Below are positions 17,705 through 25,946 of a stretch of DNA of 64,000 nt, piece after piece. Position 1 is the stretch's first letter; every line of letters starts with the position of its first letter. The translations under genes and the position numbers were made by a program. Source of the stretch: Catenulispora rubra (GTDB lineage: Bacteria; Actinomycetota; Actinomycetes; Streptomycetales; Catenulisporaceae). The stretch lies in assembly GCF_015356825.1 (NCBI RefSeq), contig NZ_JAACYW010000001.1, positions 186,001-250,000 of the forward strand, read 5' to 3'. The notes below the pieces were generated by a model. It saw only the letters and a program-made list of their open reading frames with translations, ran no database searches and had not been told where the DNA came from.

Positions 17705-18475
17705 ATGTCCGATGTGAACGACGAACTGCGCCTGGACAACAAGACCGCGTGGGTGACCGGAGCCGGAAAGGGTCTGGGTCGCGCGATCGCCGTCGCCCTG
17801 TGCCAAGCCGGGGCGACCATGGCGGTCACGGCACGAACGGTGTCGGACCTCGAAGATCTCGAATCGGAGCTCGCCGGCCTTGGCGGCAAAGTACTGACGC
17901 TGCCCGGATCGGTCGCCGACTCGACCGCGGTGCGCGCCATGGTCGAGCAGATCGCCGAGCGGACCGGCCGGCTTGACGCCCTGGTCAACTGCGCCGGCAT
18001 CAGTCCCCACTTCACCCGCAGTGAGCTGGTCACCGACGACGACTGGCTGCGAGTCCTCGACGTCAACCTGCAAGGCACCTTCTACTGCTGTCGCGAGGCC
18101 AGCAAAGTGATGCTGGAGCAGCGTTCCGGCTCGATCGTGAACGTCTCGTCGGTCCACGCCAGAGCAGGGTTCGATCGGATCGCCGCCTACGCGGCCAGCA
18201 AAGGCGGCGTCGAGGCACTCACCAAGACGCTCGCGGTCGAATGGGCCGACCGCGGGGTGCGCGTCAACGCCCTCGCGCCCGGCTACTTCCACACCGACCT
18301 CAGCTCCGGACTGCTGGCCAGCCGGTGGGGCGAGCGGATCGTGCGCAGCACACCGATGGGCCGAGTGGGCTCCGCCGAGGAGCTCGGCGGAGCCGCGGTG
18401 TTCCTGGCCTCGGACGCTTCCCGGTTCGTCACCGGGACCACGCTCACCGTGGACGGCGGCTGGACTGCTCAGTGA
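17705..18475 (+). CDS. Short-chain dehydrogenase/reductase (SDR)
   Basis: NAD(P)-dependent oxidoreductase of about 256 residues. It has the cofactor motif TGAGKGLG, NCAG, the catalytic Ser in NVSSVHA, YAASK (Tyr and Lys), and a C-terminal GTTLTVDGGW typical of FabG-like SDRs. It starts three bases after the ligase stop, so the two are co-transcribed. A 3-hydroxyacyl-CoA or alcohol substrate would fit the context. Its stop overlaps the convergent aldo-keto reductase stop by seven bases. Confidence 0.93.
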   Translation: MSDVNDELRLDNKTAWVTGAGKGLGRAIAVALCQAGATMAVTARTVSDLEDLESELAGLGGKVLTLPGSVADSTAVRAMVEQIAERTGRLDALVNCAGISPHFTRSELVTDDDWLRVLDVNLQGTFYCCREASKVMLEQRSGSIVNVSSVHARAGFDRIAAYAASKGGVEALTKTLAVEWADRGVRVNALAPGYFHTDLSSGLLASRWGERIVRSTPMGRVGSAEELGGAAVFLASDASRFVTGTTLTVDGGWTAQ

Positions 18476-19404
18476 GCTGTGGCGTCGCGCGTGGAATCGT
18501 CCGCGAGATCAGCGAAGTCCTCGGCCGACAGCCGCAGCGCACCGGCTGCGACGTTCTCCTCCAAGTGCTCCAGCGACCCGGTACCCGGGATCAGCAGCAT
18601 GTTCGGGGAGATCGCGAGCAGCCAGGCTTGAGCCACCTGGGCCGGCGTCGCGTCCAGGCGCGCCGCGACCTTCAGGACTCCGGGAGAGTCGAGCGGCTGG
18701 AATCCACCGCCGATCGGGAAGTAGGGGACGAAGGCAATCCCCAGCTCGGCGCATCGGCCGAGCAGCGTGGCAGCAACCTGGTGCTGCACGTGGAAGTGGT
18801 TCTGGACGGCGGCGATCGGGGCGACCGTCCGGGCTTCCTCGAACTGTTCGAGGTCGACGTTGCTGACGCCGAGGTGACGGATCAAGCCTTCCTGCTGCAG
18901 GGCGGCCAGCACGGCGAAACGCTCGGCCACCGGTGCGCCGCCCGGGCCCGCTGTGCCACCGACTCGCAGGTAGACCAGATCGAGCCGTTCCAGGGCGAGA
19001 GCGCGGAGTTCAGCCTCGACCAGGCCGCGCAGCTGGTCGGGCGCCGCCTCGAAGCGGGGGACGCCGGAGTCGTCCACCATCGGTCCGACCTTCGTCGCAA
19101 TCACGAGATCATCCTGGTAGGGAGTCAGCGCCTCACGGATCATGGAGTTGGCGCGGACCTCGCCGACGCCGTAGAAGCCTGCGGTGTCGATGTGGTTCAC
19201 ACCGAGCTCCACAGCACGCCGCAGGACCGCCATTCCGTCCTCCGGGTCCCGGGCCGGGCCGCCGAACGTGCCCGCGGCCAAGCGCATCGCCCCGAATCCG
19301 ACGCGTCGGACGTCGAGGTCGCCGCCGAGGGCGAAGGTCGGAATATCGGTGTTCTCAGTCGTCGTGTTCGGTGTGTCAGCCGCGTTCACCATGTTCTCCG
19401 TCAT
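18469..19404 (-). CDS. Aldo-keto reductase
   Basis: NADPH-linked carbonyl reductase fold, about 311 residues. Asp and Tyr of the tetrad are in HIDTAGFYGVGE and the Lys in VIATKVGP. At the usual His position the protein reads DLVYLRVGG, so the fourth residue is Arg, as in a known subgroup of actinobacterial aldo-keto reductases. LIPGTGSLEHLEEN marks the cofactor-binding C-terminus. An ATG at 19392 with GGAG upstream is an alternative start. It is divergent from the LuxR-type regulator at 19500. Confidence 0.9.
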   Translation of the reverse strand: MTENMVNAADTPNTTTENTDIPTFALGGDLDVRRVGFGAMRLAAGTFGGPARDPEDGMAVLRRAVELGVNHIDTAGFYGVGEVRANSMIREALTPYQDDLVIATKVGPMVDDSGVPRFEAAPDQLRGLVEAELRALALERLDLVYLRVGGTAGPGGAPVAERFAVLAALQQEGLIRHLGVSNVDLEQFEEARTVAPIAAVQNHFHVQHQVAATLLGRCAELGIAFVPYFPIGGGFQPLDSPGVLKVAARLDATPAQVAQAWLLAISPNMLLIPGTGSLEHLEENVAAGALRLSAEDFADLADDSTRDATAH

Positions 19405-19499
19405 GCCTCAAGCTTTGCCAAGACCGTTCGCGCGAACGAGCGCATGGCAGCAAGTGGCCAATGTTGCCGACGCGAAGCCCGACGCGGAAACTGAGACCT

Positions 19500-20165
19500 G
19501 TGCCCGCCGAAACGACCATCACCCTCCACAGTGAACAGGAACTAGCCGCACGCGTCGGCCACCTGTTCACCGAACCCGAGAACGAGTTCGTCTGCGCCGC
19601 GACGAACCTGAACACCTGGTCCCGCCGTGCGGCACGGCCGGCGGCGGCGGACCAGATGCGGTCGATGATGGAAGGCGGCCTGGCCGTCCGCAAGCTCTAC
19701 AGCACCACCGCGCTCGCCTCCGAGGAACAACGTCTGCATCTGCTCGAGCTCCGGGCCTACGGAGCGCAGGTGCGGATCTGCGCCGCCGACCTCCCGCACG
19801 AGACGATCATCAGCGACCGAAAGGCGATGATCCTGGCCGGCCCGACCGTCCGAGGCGAGCGCGAATTCACGGCTACGACGTCGACAGCGCTCATCGACGC
19901 CGTGTACTCGATGTTCGACGCGGCCTGGGAGGGCGCCATCGACCTGGAGGACTACCTCGGCCAAGACCTCCCTGTGATCGACGCCGACGGCAAGGCCCTG
20001 CTCCGCATGCTGACGACCGGACTCACCGACGAGGCGGCGGCCCGCCGGATGGGGCTGTCGCTGAGGACGTATCGGCGGCGCGTGGCGGAGATGATGCGGC
20101 TGCTGGAGGCCGAGTCCCGATTCCAGGCCGGGGTTCGTGCCGGCGAGCTCGGTCTGGGTGGATGA
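19500..20165 (+). CDS. LuxR-type (HTH) transcriptional regulator
   Basis: About 221 residues from a GTG at 19500 (VPAETTITLHSEQEL). The C-terminal helix-turn-helix is LLRMLTTGLTDEAAARRMGL followed by SLRTYRRRVAEMM, the LuxR/NarL pattern. The N-terminal half (FVCAATNLNTW, LYSTTALASEEQR, GAQVRICAADLPHETIISDRKAMILAG) resembles the sensor part of stand-alone HTH regulators with a PLD-like fold. There is no receiver Asp. It is divergent from the aldo-keto reductase, its probable target. The start is uncertain because no strong ribosome site is seen. Confidence 0.8.
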   Translation: MPAETTITLHSEQELAARVGHLFTEPENEFVCAATNLNTWSRRAARPAAADQMRSMMEGGLAVRKLYSTTALASEEQRLHLLELRAYGAQVRICAADLPHETIISDRKAMILAGPTVRGEREFTATTSTALIDAVYSMFDAAWEGAIDLEDYLGQDLPVIDADGKALLRMLTTGLTDEAAARRMGLSLRTYRRRVAEMMRLLEAESRFQAGVRAGELGLGG

Positions 20166-20502
20166 CTGAAGGGCGCCGTCCCAGCCGCAGTCGAGCGGCT
20201 CGCGGATTTCGATGAGATCGCGATCGATCAGGTCGGCGGCCGGCGAGGCGAACTGCGGGACCAGAGCTCGCATCTGCTCGTGGGTCCGGCGGTTCCGAAC
20301 ATGGTGGTTTCCGGTCTCCGCCCAGCGCCTCAGCTCAGCCGCAGCCAAATCAACGCCGTACTGGCCGATCCGACGTCGTGGCTGCAATCGCCCGACACTT
20401 TCTTCAACATCCGCATGATCTGGGTCCTGACCACCGATCACGCCGACCGGCTGCTCGCCGGGCAGCTCTGACAGCCACCCGGCCCGGTCTTCAGCGAGGT
20501 CA
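20166..20502. other. Intergenic stretch between convergent genes, no clear gene
   Basis: These 337 bases follow the LuxR-type regulator and precede the stop of the leftward amidohydrolase. A 63-codon open frame (20280-20471) reads somewhat like protein (DTFFNIRMIWVLTTDHADRLL) but lacks a convincing ribosome site and a recognisable family. It may be the remnant of a decayed gene. Confidence 0.4.
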
Positions 20503-21762
20503 TCAGGCCACTCGTTCCCGCTGCTCGTAAAGCTCGGCCCATTCCTTGCGAGAACGAATGGTGAGATCGACATCAGTGGCCTGAGCCCGCAGCGCCCCCA
20601 CCGTCGCCTCCTCCCGAGGAGTCACCGCGAACGGCTCCCAGTTGAGGAACCGGCAGGCGTTCTGCCAGGTGATCTTGTCGATGTCGGCGTCGTCGGCCCC
20701 CGCGGACTCCAGCTCGGCCAGCACGAACTCCGGGGCGTTCGGCCAGATCGAGTCCGAGTGCGGGAAGTCGCACTCCCAGGCGATGTTGTCGATGCCGATC
20801 TCGTGGCGCAGCTTCAGCGAGGTCGGGTCGGTGACGTAGCAGGCCATCACGTGCTCGCGGAAGACGTCGCTGGGCAGCCGGCCGCCGAAGTCGCGGCGCA
20901 GCCACTTCTGGTTGGTGTAGTGCCGGTCGGAGCGGTCCAGGTAGAAGGGGATCCAGCCCACCCCGCCCTCGGACAGCGCCACCTTCAGGCCGGGGTGGTT
21001 CCGGAAGGCGGGGCCCCACAGCAGGTCCTGGACGGCGACCTGGGAGACGGTCGGCGCCAGGCACATGAGGTTGTCGATCGGCGCGTCCGAGGCCATCTTG
21101 AGCACACCGAAGCCCTGACCGATGTGCAGGTTCATCACCAGGCCGGTCTCGGCCAGCGCCGAGAACACCGGCGCCCAGTAGTCTCCGTCGTGATAGCTGG
21201 GAAGCCCGTCGATGTGCGGCAGCTCAGGCATCGTGACCGCGCGGAAGCCCTTGGCCGCGGCCCGGTTGATCTCCGCTACGGTCACGTCGGTATCCCACAG
21301 CGGCAGCAGCGCGTTCGGGATGAAGCGGCCCGGGTACGTCGCACACCACTCGTCGATGTGCCAGTCGTTGTAGGCCGAGATGATCGCGACGGTGATCTCG
21401 TCCTTGACCCGGTTCAGCGCCCCGGCGCTGAAACCGGCGAACGTCGGAAAGCACATCGAGGCGAGGATGCCGTTGACGTTCATGTCGCGGACCCGGTCGT
21501 GGATGTCGTAGACACCAGGACGCATCTCCGCGTAGCGGGTCGGGTTCTTGTCCCACTCCTCCTTCGGCCACCCGACGACGGCGTTCAAGCCGGTGACCCC
21601 GACCGGCTTGTCGCGATAGACCCACTGATCCATGCCCTGGTCGTTGGTGATCAGCTTGGGCACGTACTCGGCGTACTTCCCGGGCATGTGCAGCTGGAAC
21701 ATGTCGGCCGGTTCGACCACGTGGTCGTCGATGCTGACAAGGATCATGTCGTCAAGGTTCAT
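20503..21762 (-). CDS. Amidohydrolase family protein (amidohydro_2, decarboxylase-like)
   Basis: A TIM-barrel metal enzyme of about 419 residues, in the group that includes ACMS- and resorcylate-decarboxylases and various hydrolases. The metal-binding start is ILVSIDDHVVEP. Further marks are NLHIGQGFG, ALSEGGVGWIPFYLDR and NIAWECDFPHSDSIWP, the conserved C-terminal block. The ATG at 21762 has GAGGAG upstream. It is related to the enzyme at 36568 (VSVDGHIVEPSDLF). It is monocistronic, with a palindrome upstream at 21822. The substrate is not known. Confidence 0.88.
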   Translation of the reverse strand: MNLDDMILVSIDDHVVEPADMFQLHMPGKYAEYVPKLITNDQGMDQWVYRDKPVGVTGLNAVVGWPKEEWDKNPTRYAEMRPGVYDIHDRVRDMNVNGILASMCFPTFAGFSAGALNRVKDEITVAIISAYNDWHIDEWCATYPGRFIPNALLPLWDTDVTVAEINRAAAKGFRAVTMPELPHIDGLPSYHDGDYWAPVFSALAETGLVMNLHIGQGFGVLKMASDAPIDNLMCLAPTVSQVAVQDLLWGPAFRNHPGLKVALSEGGVGWIPFYLDRSDRHYTNQKWLRRDFGGRLPSDVFREHVMACYVTDPTSLKLRHEIGIDNIAWECDFPHSDSIWPNAPEFVLAELESAGADDADIDKITWQNACRFLNWEPFAVTPREEATVGALRAQATDVDLTIRSRKEWAELYEQRERVA

Positions 21763-21821
21763 CAGGACTCCTCGGTGCATTAGGAACACAGGGGTCGTAC
21801 GTGCGGCCCCAGCCACGAGGC

Positions 21822-21836
21822 GAGATTTTCAATCTC
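21822..21836. promoter_or_regulatory. Inverted repeat upstream of the amidohydrolase
   Basis: GAGATT-TTC-AATCTC, a perfect 6-bp dyad with a 3-base spacer, about 60 bp upstream of the amidohydrolase start. It could bind a GntR- or TetR-like regulator, but no partner gene is adjacent. Confidence 0.4.
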
Positions 21837-21934
21837 AACCAAGGAGAATGACACTCTCGCTACACGTGAAGATACCCGACAGCCTTGGAGAACGACAGAG
21901 CTCGCGACCGGATTTTCACGACGCGTGTGTCAGC

Positions 21935-23206
21935 TCAGCTCACCGGTACGGAAGCCCTGACGATCTGGTGCGCCGCGCGCCGGCCGCTCAGATACGCGCC
22001 CTGGACCGTACGTGCCCGGAAGGTGGCGGTCGCCTCGCCTGCCCAGTAGAGCTTGCCGTCGACCTCGTCAGCCAAGCGCTCCCGGACATCCAGTGCGGCT
22101 CCCGGAGGGGTGTGGCTGTATGCGCCCCGCGCGTAGGGATCGGCTGCCCACAAGTGCGCGACAACGGACGTCGGCTCGACGTAGCGGTCTTTCAAGATCT
22201 TTCGCAGACCGGCTTTGAGCCGAGCGACCATCTCGTCGTGCTCCATGCACAACAGCTCTCGGGCAAAGTCGCTGTCTGCCCAAACGCCCACGACGGAGCC
22301 GCCATAGGCAGAGCCTGCGTTGCAGAGCCATCCGTTGTCGTTCGAGCCGTCATCAGCATCGATCATCTGTGGGTTGTCGCCCCACACGTCCGCGGGGAAG
22401 ACGAACATCGTCTTGACGACGTCGACGTTCGACAACTGATGGACCGCCGATAGCTTCGACTCAGGAAGCTCGGGAAGGAACGTCACCGAGTTCGCTTGCA
22501 GCACGCCCAAGGGCAGCGTCACCACGACCTTGTCCGCAATGAAGTACCGTGAGTGCCCGTCCACCCGCGTTCGGACCGTGACCTGTTCGCCGCGCCAGTC
22601 GATGAGGTCGACCGGGTGGCCGAGACGGATGTCGAGATCGTGGGTCAGAGCCTCGACGAAGGGGCTCCAACCCTGCGGCATCTTGTAGTCGTTCTCCCCC
22701 ATGAACTCGCCGCCCTGCTGGTTGGCCTGGATCTCGAGGATCAGGTGCAACGCACTCGTGCTGTCCAGGCTCTCCCTGGACTCGAAGAACCACAGCAGGT
22801 CGGCAAAACTACCGAGGTGCGGGTTGGCGTCCTCGACGTCACGCACGAAGTCGGCCACGTTGATGTCGCGGGTGAGTTGTGCCCCGGCCTTGAGGAGCAC
22901 CTCCCACCGAGGGTCGAGAGGATAGACCCCGTGCCCGCCGGGCGGTTCCACCCGGTAGGCGCCCTTGGCGAGCCCCATCGACTCGAGTTCGCTCCAGACC
23001 GGGTTCGTGGCGTTGTGGACGAACTCGGCCCCGAGCTCCACAGGGTCTGGGGCCAGGTCCTTGCGCGTGTGGATCCGACCGCCAACGCGGTCGCGGGCTT
23101 CGAGCACGACGACGCCGACGCCTTCCTCGCGGAGGTCGCGAGCGGCGGTCAAACCCGCTACGCCTGCGCCGATGACCAAGACTGAGGTCTTATGGGGTTC
23201 CTTCAT
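21935..23206 (-). CDS. Flavin-containing amine oxidase (monoamine/polyamine oxidase type)
   Basis: FAD enzyme of about 423 residues that oxidises a primary or secondary amine to an aldehyde with release of ammonia and peroxide. FAD-binding GAGVAGLTAARDL is followed by LEARDRVGGRIHT. The C-terminal FAD block is LYWAGEATATFRARTVQGAYLSGRRAA, which lacks the Cys used for covalent flavin in human MAO. The ATG at 23206 has AAGGA ten bases upstream; a GTG at 23215 is also possible. It follows a second amine oxidase gene by 41 bp and belongs to the palindrome-linked amine regulon. Confidence 0.9.
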   Translation of the reverse strand: MKEPHKTSVLVIGAGVAGLTAARDLREEGVGVVVLEARDRVGGRIHTRKDLAPDPVELGAEFVHNATNPVWSELESMGLAKGAYRVEPPGGHGVYPLDPRWEVLLKAGAQLTRDINVADFVRDVEDANPHLGSFADLLWFFESRESLDSTSALHLILEIQANQQGGEFMGENDYKMPQGWSPFVEALTHDLDIRLGHPVDLIDWRGEQVTVRTRVDGHSRYFIADKVVVTLPLGVLQANSVTFLPELPESKLSAVHQLSNVDVVKTMFVFPADVWGDNPQMIDADDGSNDNGWLCNAGSAYGGSVVGVWADSDFARELLCMEHDEMVARLKAGLRKILKDRYVEPTSVVAHLWAADPYARGAYSHTPPGAALDVRERLADEVDGKLYWAGEATATFRARTVQGAYLSGRRAAHQIVRASVPVS

Positions 23207-23247
23207 GCCATCCACGTCCTTGTCGTCATCGTCGTCATCGAAATAGG

Positions 23248-24495
23248 TCAGCGAGCGGATTCGCGCTGCGTGAGGTGGTGGTCGATGTCCTCTGCAGCCT
23301 GAGCACCGCTGACGACGGCGCCCTCGATCGTGCCGAAGTTCTCTGCGATGTCGGCGCCGGCGAAAAAGAGCGGCGGCTCAGCAACCGCGTAGCGAGTGGG
23401 GCTGATGTCCTCGGTATAGCTGGCCCATGCGCCCTTGAAGAAGGGGCTCTCGTTGAAGTCGAAGCTGTGCACAGCGTCCACGGTGAACTCCGGAAGGACA
23501 CGGTCAACCAGCACTTGCACCGCTGTGGTCGTGACCTGTGCGAGCTCGTCCTCGCACGTGAAGCCGACGAGTACGGATCGGCCGTCCGGCAGGACGCGGT
23601 CGGTGCGCAGATACGAGAAGCCGCCGTCGGGGTCGACTGCTCTCACCGCCGTCTCCAGCCCTGTCGCGACGATCCACACCTTGGTCGATCGGCCGCAGTG
23701 CCCTGTCTCGATCACTTCCTTCTTCTGACCGTCGAACGCAGGCGTCACGCGAATCTCGGACCACGTGTTGACGGGAACGGCCAAGAGCACGGCGGCCGCG
23801 GTTACAGTCCGACGGCTCGTCTGGATCTCAACACGGTCACCGCGACGATCGATCGCAAGGACCGGCTCGCCCAGCTGCGGCTCGACTCCAGCGTCCGCGA
23901 TCAGGGCTGCGATCAGAGCATCCGTGGTCGCGTGGAGCTTGGCGCTGTACATGTCCATGGCACCCAGGTATTCAGCAGGCACGTCCCTGAACACGGCGGC
24001 CGGCACCTTCTCGGGCGGCGCGCCGCACACGAAGTTCGTCCAGGCTCGAATCCAAGTCCGAAGTTCGTCGTCGGATTCCAGGCCGTCGAGCACATCCTGC
24101 ACCGTCGGTTCGCTGCCCTCGACGCTCACGGCCTCGCTGATCGCCGCGGCGAGCTCGCGCTGTCGGCTCGGCGACGGCGAAGAGGCATCGGAAAGCCGGC
24201 CCTGGTGGCGAAAGACGAACCGCTCCGGCTCGGGCGAGTACTCAAGCTCCAAGCCATATCGCTGCAGTTCGGCCGTGATCGCGGGCTCATCGTCCTCAAG
24301 GATCCATGTCCCGCCCATTTCGACCCGGACGCCGAGCCCGGGAAGCTCATCGGCGAACGTCCGCCCGCCGGGCTGCTGTGACGCCTCGAGAACAAGAACC
24401 GTCCGCCCGGAAGCACTCAGGTCACGAGCGGCCACCAGGCCGCTGAGCCCCGCTCCGATGACAACGACGTCGGCGTCGGTTTGTGGTGAGGACAT
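23248..24495 (-). CDS. Flavin-containing amine oxidase (putrescine oxidase-like)
   Basis: About 415 residues, a second FAD amine oxidase. It has GAGLSGLVAARDLSASG, LEASQQPGGRTFADELPG, MGGTWILEDDEPAITAELQRYGLELEY and a C-terminal LFFAGADIAENFGTIEGAVVSGAQAAEDI. The ATG at 24495 has GGGAG upstream; longer frames would run through the operator. It heads the two-gene oxidase operon and has an operator-like palindrome about 80 bp upstream. It differs enough from the neighbouring oxidase to suggest another substrate rather than a recent duplicate. Confidence 0.9.
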   Translation of the reverse strand: MSSPQTDADVVVIGAGLSGLVAARDLSASGRTVLVLEASQQPGGRTFADELPGLGVRVEMGGTWILEDDEPAITAELQRYGLELEYSPEPERFVFRHQGRLSDASSPSPSRQRELAAAISEAVSVEGSEPTVQDVLDGLESDDELRTWIRAWTNFVCGAPPEKVPAAVFRDVPAEYLGAMDMYSAKLHATTDALIAALIADAGVEPQLGEPVLAIDRRGDRVEIQTSRRTVTAAAVLLAVPVNTWSEIRVTPAFDGQKKEVIETGHCGRSTKVWIVATGLETAVRAVDPDGGFSYLRTDRVLPDGRSVLVGFTCEDELAQVTTTAVQVLVDRVLPEFTVDAVHSFDFNESPFFKGAWASYTEDISPTRYAVAEPPLFFAGADIAENFGTIEGAVVSGAQAAEDIDHHLTQRESAR

Positions 24496-24576
24496 GCGGT
24501 CTTCTCCCTGCTCGATCAGGCGCCTGCACCATGCCGGGCCAGTGACGTCGGAGGATTCAAAACTTCGGCGAGACTG

Positions 24577-24592
24577 TACCATACGTACGGTA
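24577..24592. promoter_or_regulatory. Amine-regulon operator, copy 1
   Basis: TACCATACGTACGGTA, one mismatch from the palindrome TACCGTACGTACGGTA, upstream of the two amine oxidase genes. The dyad extends outward through CTG and CAG on either side. The same element occurs at 27421 and 29052. Confidence 0.75.
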
Positions 24593-24784
24593 CAGTTTTG
24601 AGGGCGCTTCATCCACAGATGACATGGATGTACCTGCTTTTCGCGGCACAGGGATTCTGATATTGACGCGCCACCAGGCACGCGATGGCATCGGCGGTCG
24701 CGTGGACGCTGGCTCGGCTACCGGCCCCGCGACGGTCTCGCCCGGTACCCCTTGGCCTGAGAGTGCGTGGGACTCAACCACCCC

Positions 24785-25315
24785 CTAAGGGTGGACCTGC
24801 TCCTCCGGGCAGCCGACGAGCGCCGTGAACAACTCGTCGCGCTCTTCAGGCGTGAAGCGTTCCTTGTCGATGAGGTCGCTCCAGGACAGGCCGTCCAGTG
24901 CCAGCCGCGTCAGCATGGTCGGAACCCACTCGTCCTGCGGCAAATCTGCTTCAAGCGCGTCGATCCTGCGAGCCTGATCCGACAGCTCTTCGGTCAGTTC
25001 CGGCGCCGTCGTGATGGCCAACGCCCACGGCAGCGGGATGGCCGAGTATGCCGGGTCGAAGTTGCAGCGCGCGTAGGCGAGGTCCCGCTGCCGCACCAGG
25101 CTCGGGTCGTCACCGATCGCCTCGACGGCCGAACCGTTCTCGACCATCAGATCGACGAGCGCCTGGACGATTTCGGACTTGGACCCGAAGTGATACAGGA
25201 TGCCGCTCTTGCTGACCCCTGACTCCTCCTTGATGGCCGCGAAGGTCACGTGCGAGAGGCCTTTGGTGGTCGCGATGGCCGGCACCGCGTCGAGGATTCG
25301 CTGCTTGGCCTTCAC
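24785..25315 (-). CDS. TetR-family regulator, second of an overlapping pair
   Basis: About 176 residues. Helix-turn-helix: HVTFAAIKEESGVSKSGILY then HFGSKSEIVQALVD. The C-terminal part reads LALDGLSWSDLIDKERFTPEERDELF, which parallels the same region of the upstream TetR (LAADGLWWTRMTDPERFTPEQFEALL), so the two are paralogues. The GTG at 25315 overlaps the upstream stop as GTGA, so both are made together. One or both probably bind the TACCGTACGTACGGTA sites near the amine oxidase, permease and aldehyde dehydrogenase genes. Confidence 0.9.
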   Translation of the reverse strand: MKAKQRILDAVPAIATTKGLSHVTFAAIKEESGVSKSGILYHFGSKSEIVQALVDLMVENGSAVEAIGDDPSLVRQRDLAYARCNFDPAYSAIPLPWALAITTAPELTEELSDQARRIDALEADLPQDEWVPTMLTRLALDGLSWSDLIDKERFTPEERDELFTALVGCPEEQVHP

Positions 25316-25878
25316 GCCCGGACTCCTTCAGCCCGGGCGTCAAGACTGGGCGTCCAGCTCAGCACGCCTCGAAGCAGCGCTTCGAACTGTTCTGGCGTGA
25401 ACCTCTCGGGATCCGTCATGCGCGTCCACCACAACCCGTCGGCGGCGAGCCGGCGCAGATAGGCGTCCGTCGGCGACTGATCCGATTGCCGCTCGATGTC
25501 GTCCAGCCGGCGATACAGCGCGATCCACTCATCGAGCAGCGCCGGCGCCTCGGCCAGACCGAGCATCAGTGCGACCCTGTCGAGACTGTCGGCGTCCAAC
25601 GTCGCCGACACGTAAGCGGCGGTCCTGGCGCTCTCAGTCGGCGCGGGGTCGTCCGCACCCAACTGCTTCGCGTACCGGCGCAAGCTGGCGGCGAGGACCT
25701 CCTTGAGGAGGGCTTGCTGCGAGGGGAAGTGGTGGGTCACACCGCCACGGCTGAGCCCCGTCTCCTTCATCACGGCGTCGACCGTGACGGCCGCCGGACT
25801 CTCTCGGAGCGCAACAACGAGCGCGGCTCGGATAATGAGCTGCCGGGAACCCCCGTCGGCCGCGTCTGTCGCCTTCAC
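25312..25878 (-). CDS. TetR-family regulator, first of an overlapping pair
   Basis: About 188 residues with helix-turn-helix VTVDAVMKETGLSRGGVTHH then FPSQQALLKEVLAAS. The C-terminal domain is the TetR_C type seen in its partner. The start is probably the GTG at 25878, with a TTG one codon earlier; no clear ribosome site is seen. It sits between the permease and the second TetR. Two co-translated paralogous TetR proteins could form heterodimers or respond to two amines. Confidence 0.87.
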   Translation of the reverse strand: MKATDAADGGSRQLIIRAALVVALRESPAAVTVDAVMKETGLSRGGVTHHFPSQQALLKEVLAASLRRYAKQLGADDPAPTESARTAAYVSATLDADSLDRVALMLGLAEAPALLDEWIALYRRLDDIERQSDQSPTDAYLRRLAADGLWWTRMTDPERFTPEQFEALLRGVLSWTPSLDARAEGVRA

Positions 25879-25946
25879 CAAGTCAGGCTACCAACTTCCC
25901 CGGCCCGACGTTCGTCGCTCCCACCTCCCCGGCCACGCCGGGAGGT

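Noticed and set aside
20280-20471. 63-codon rightward frame
   Set aside because: Reads partly like protein but lacks a ribosome site and homology I can name; kept only as a possible remnant.
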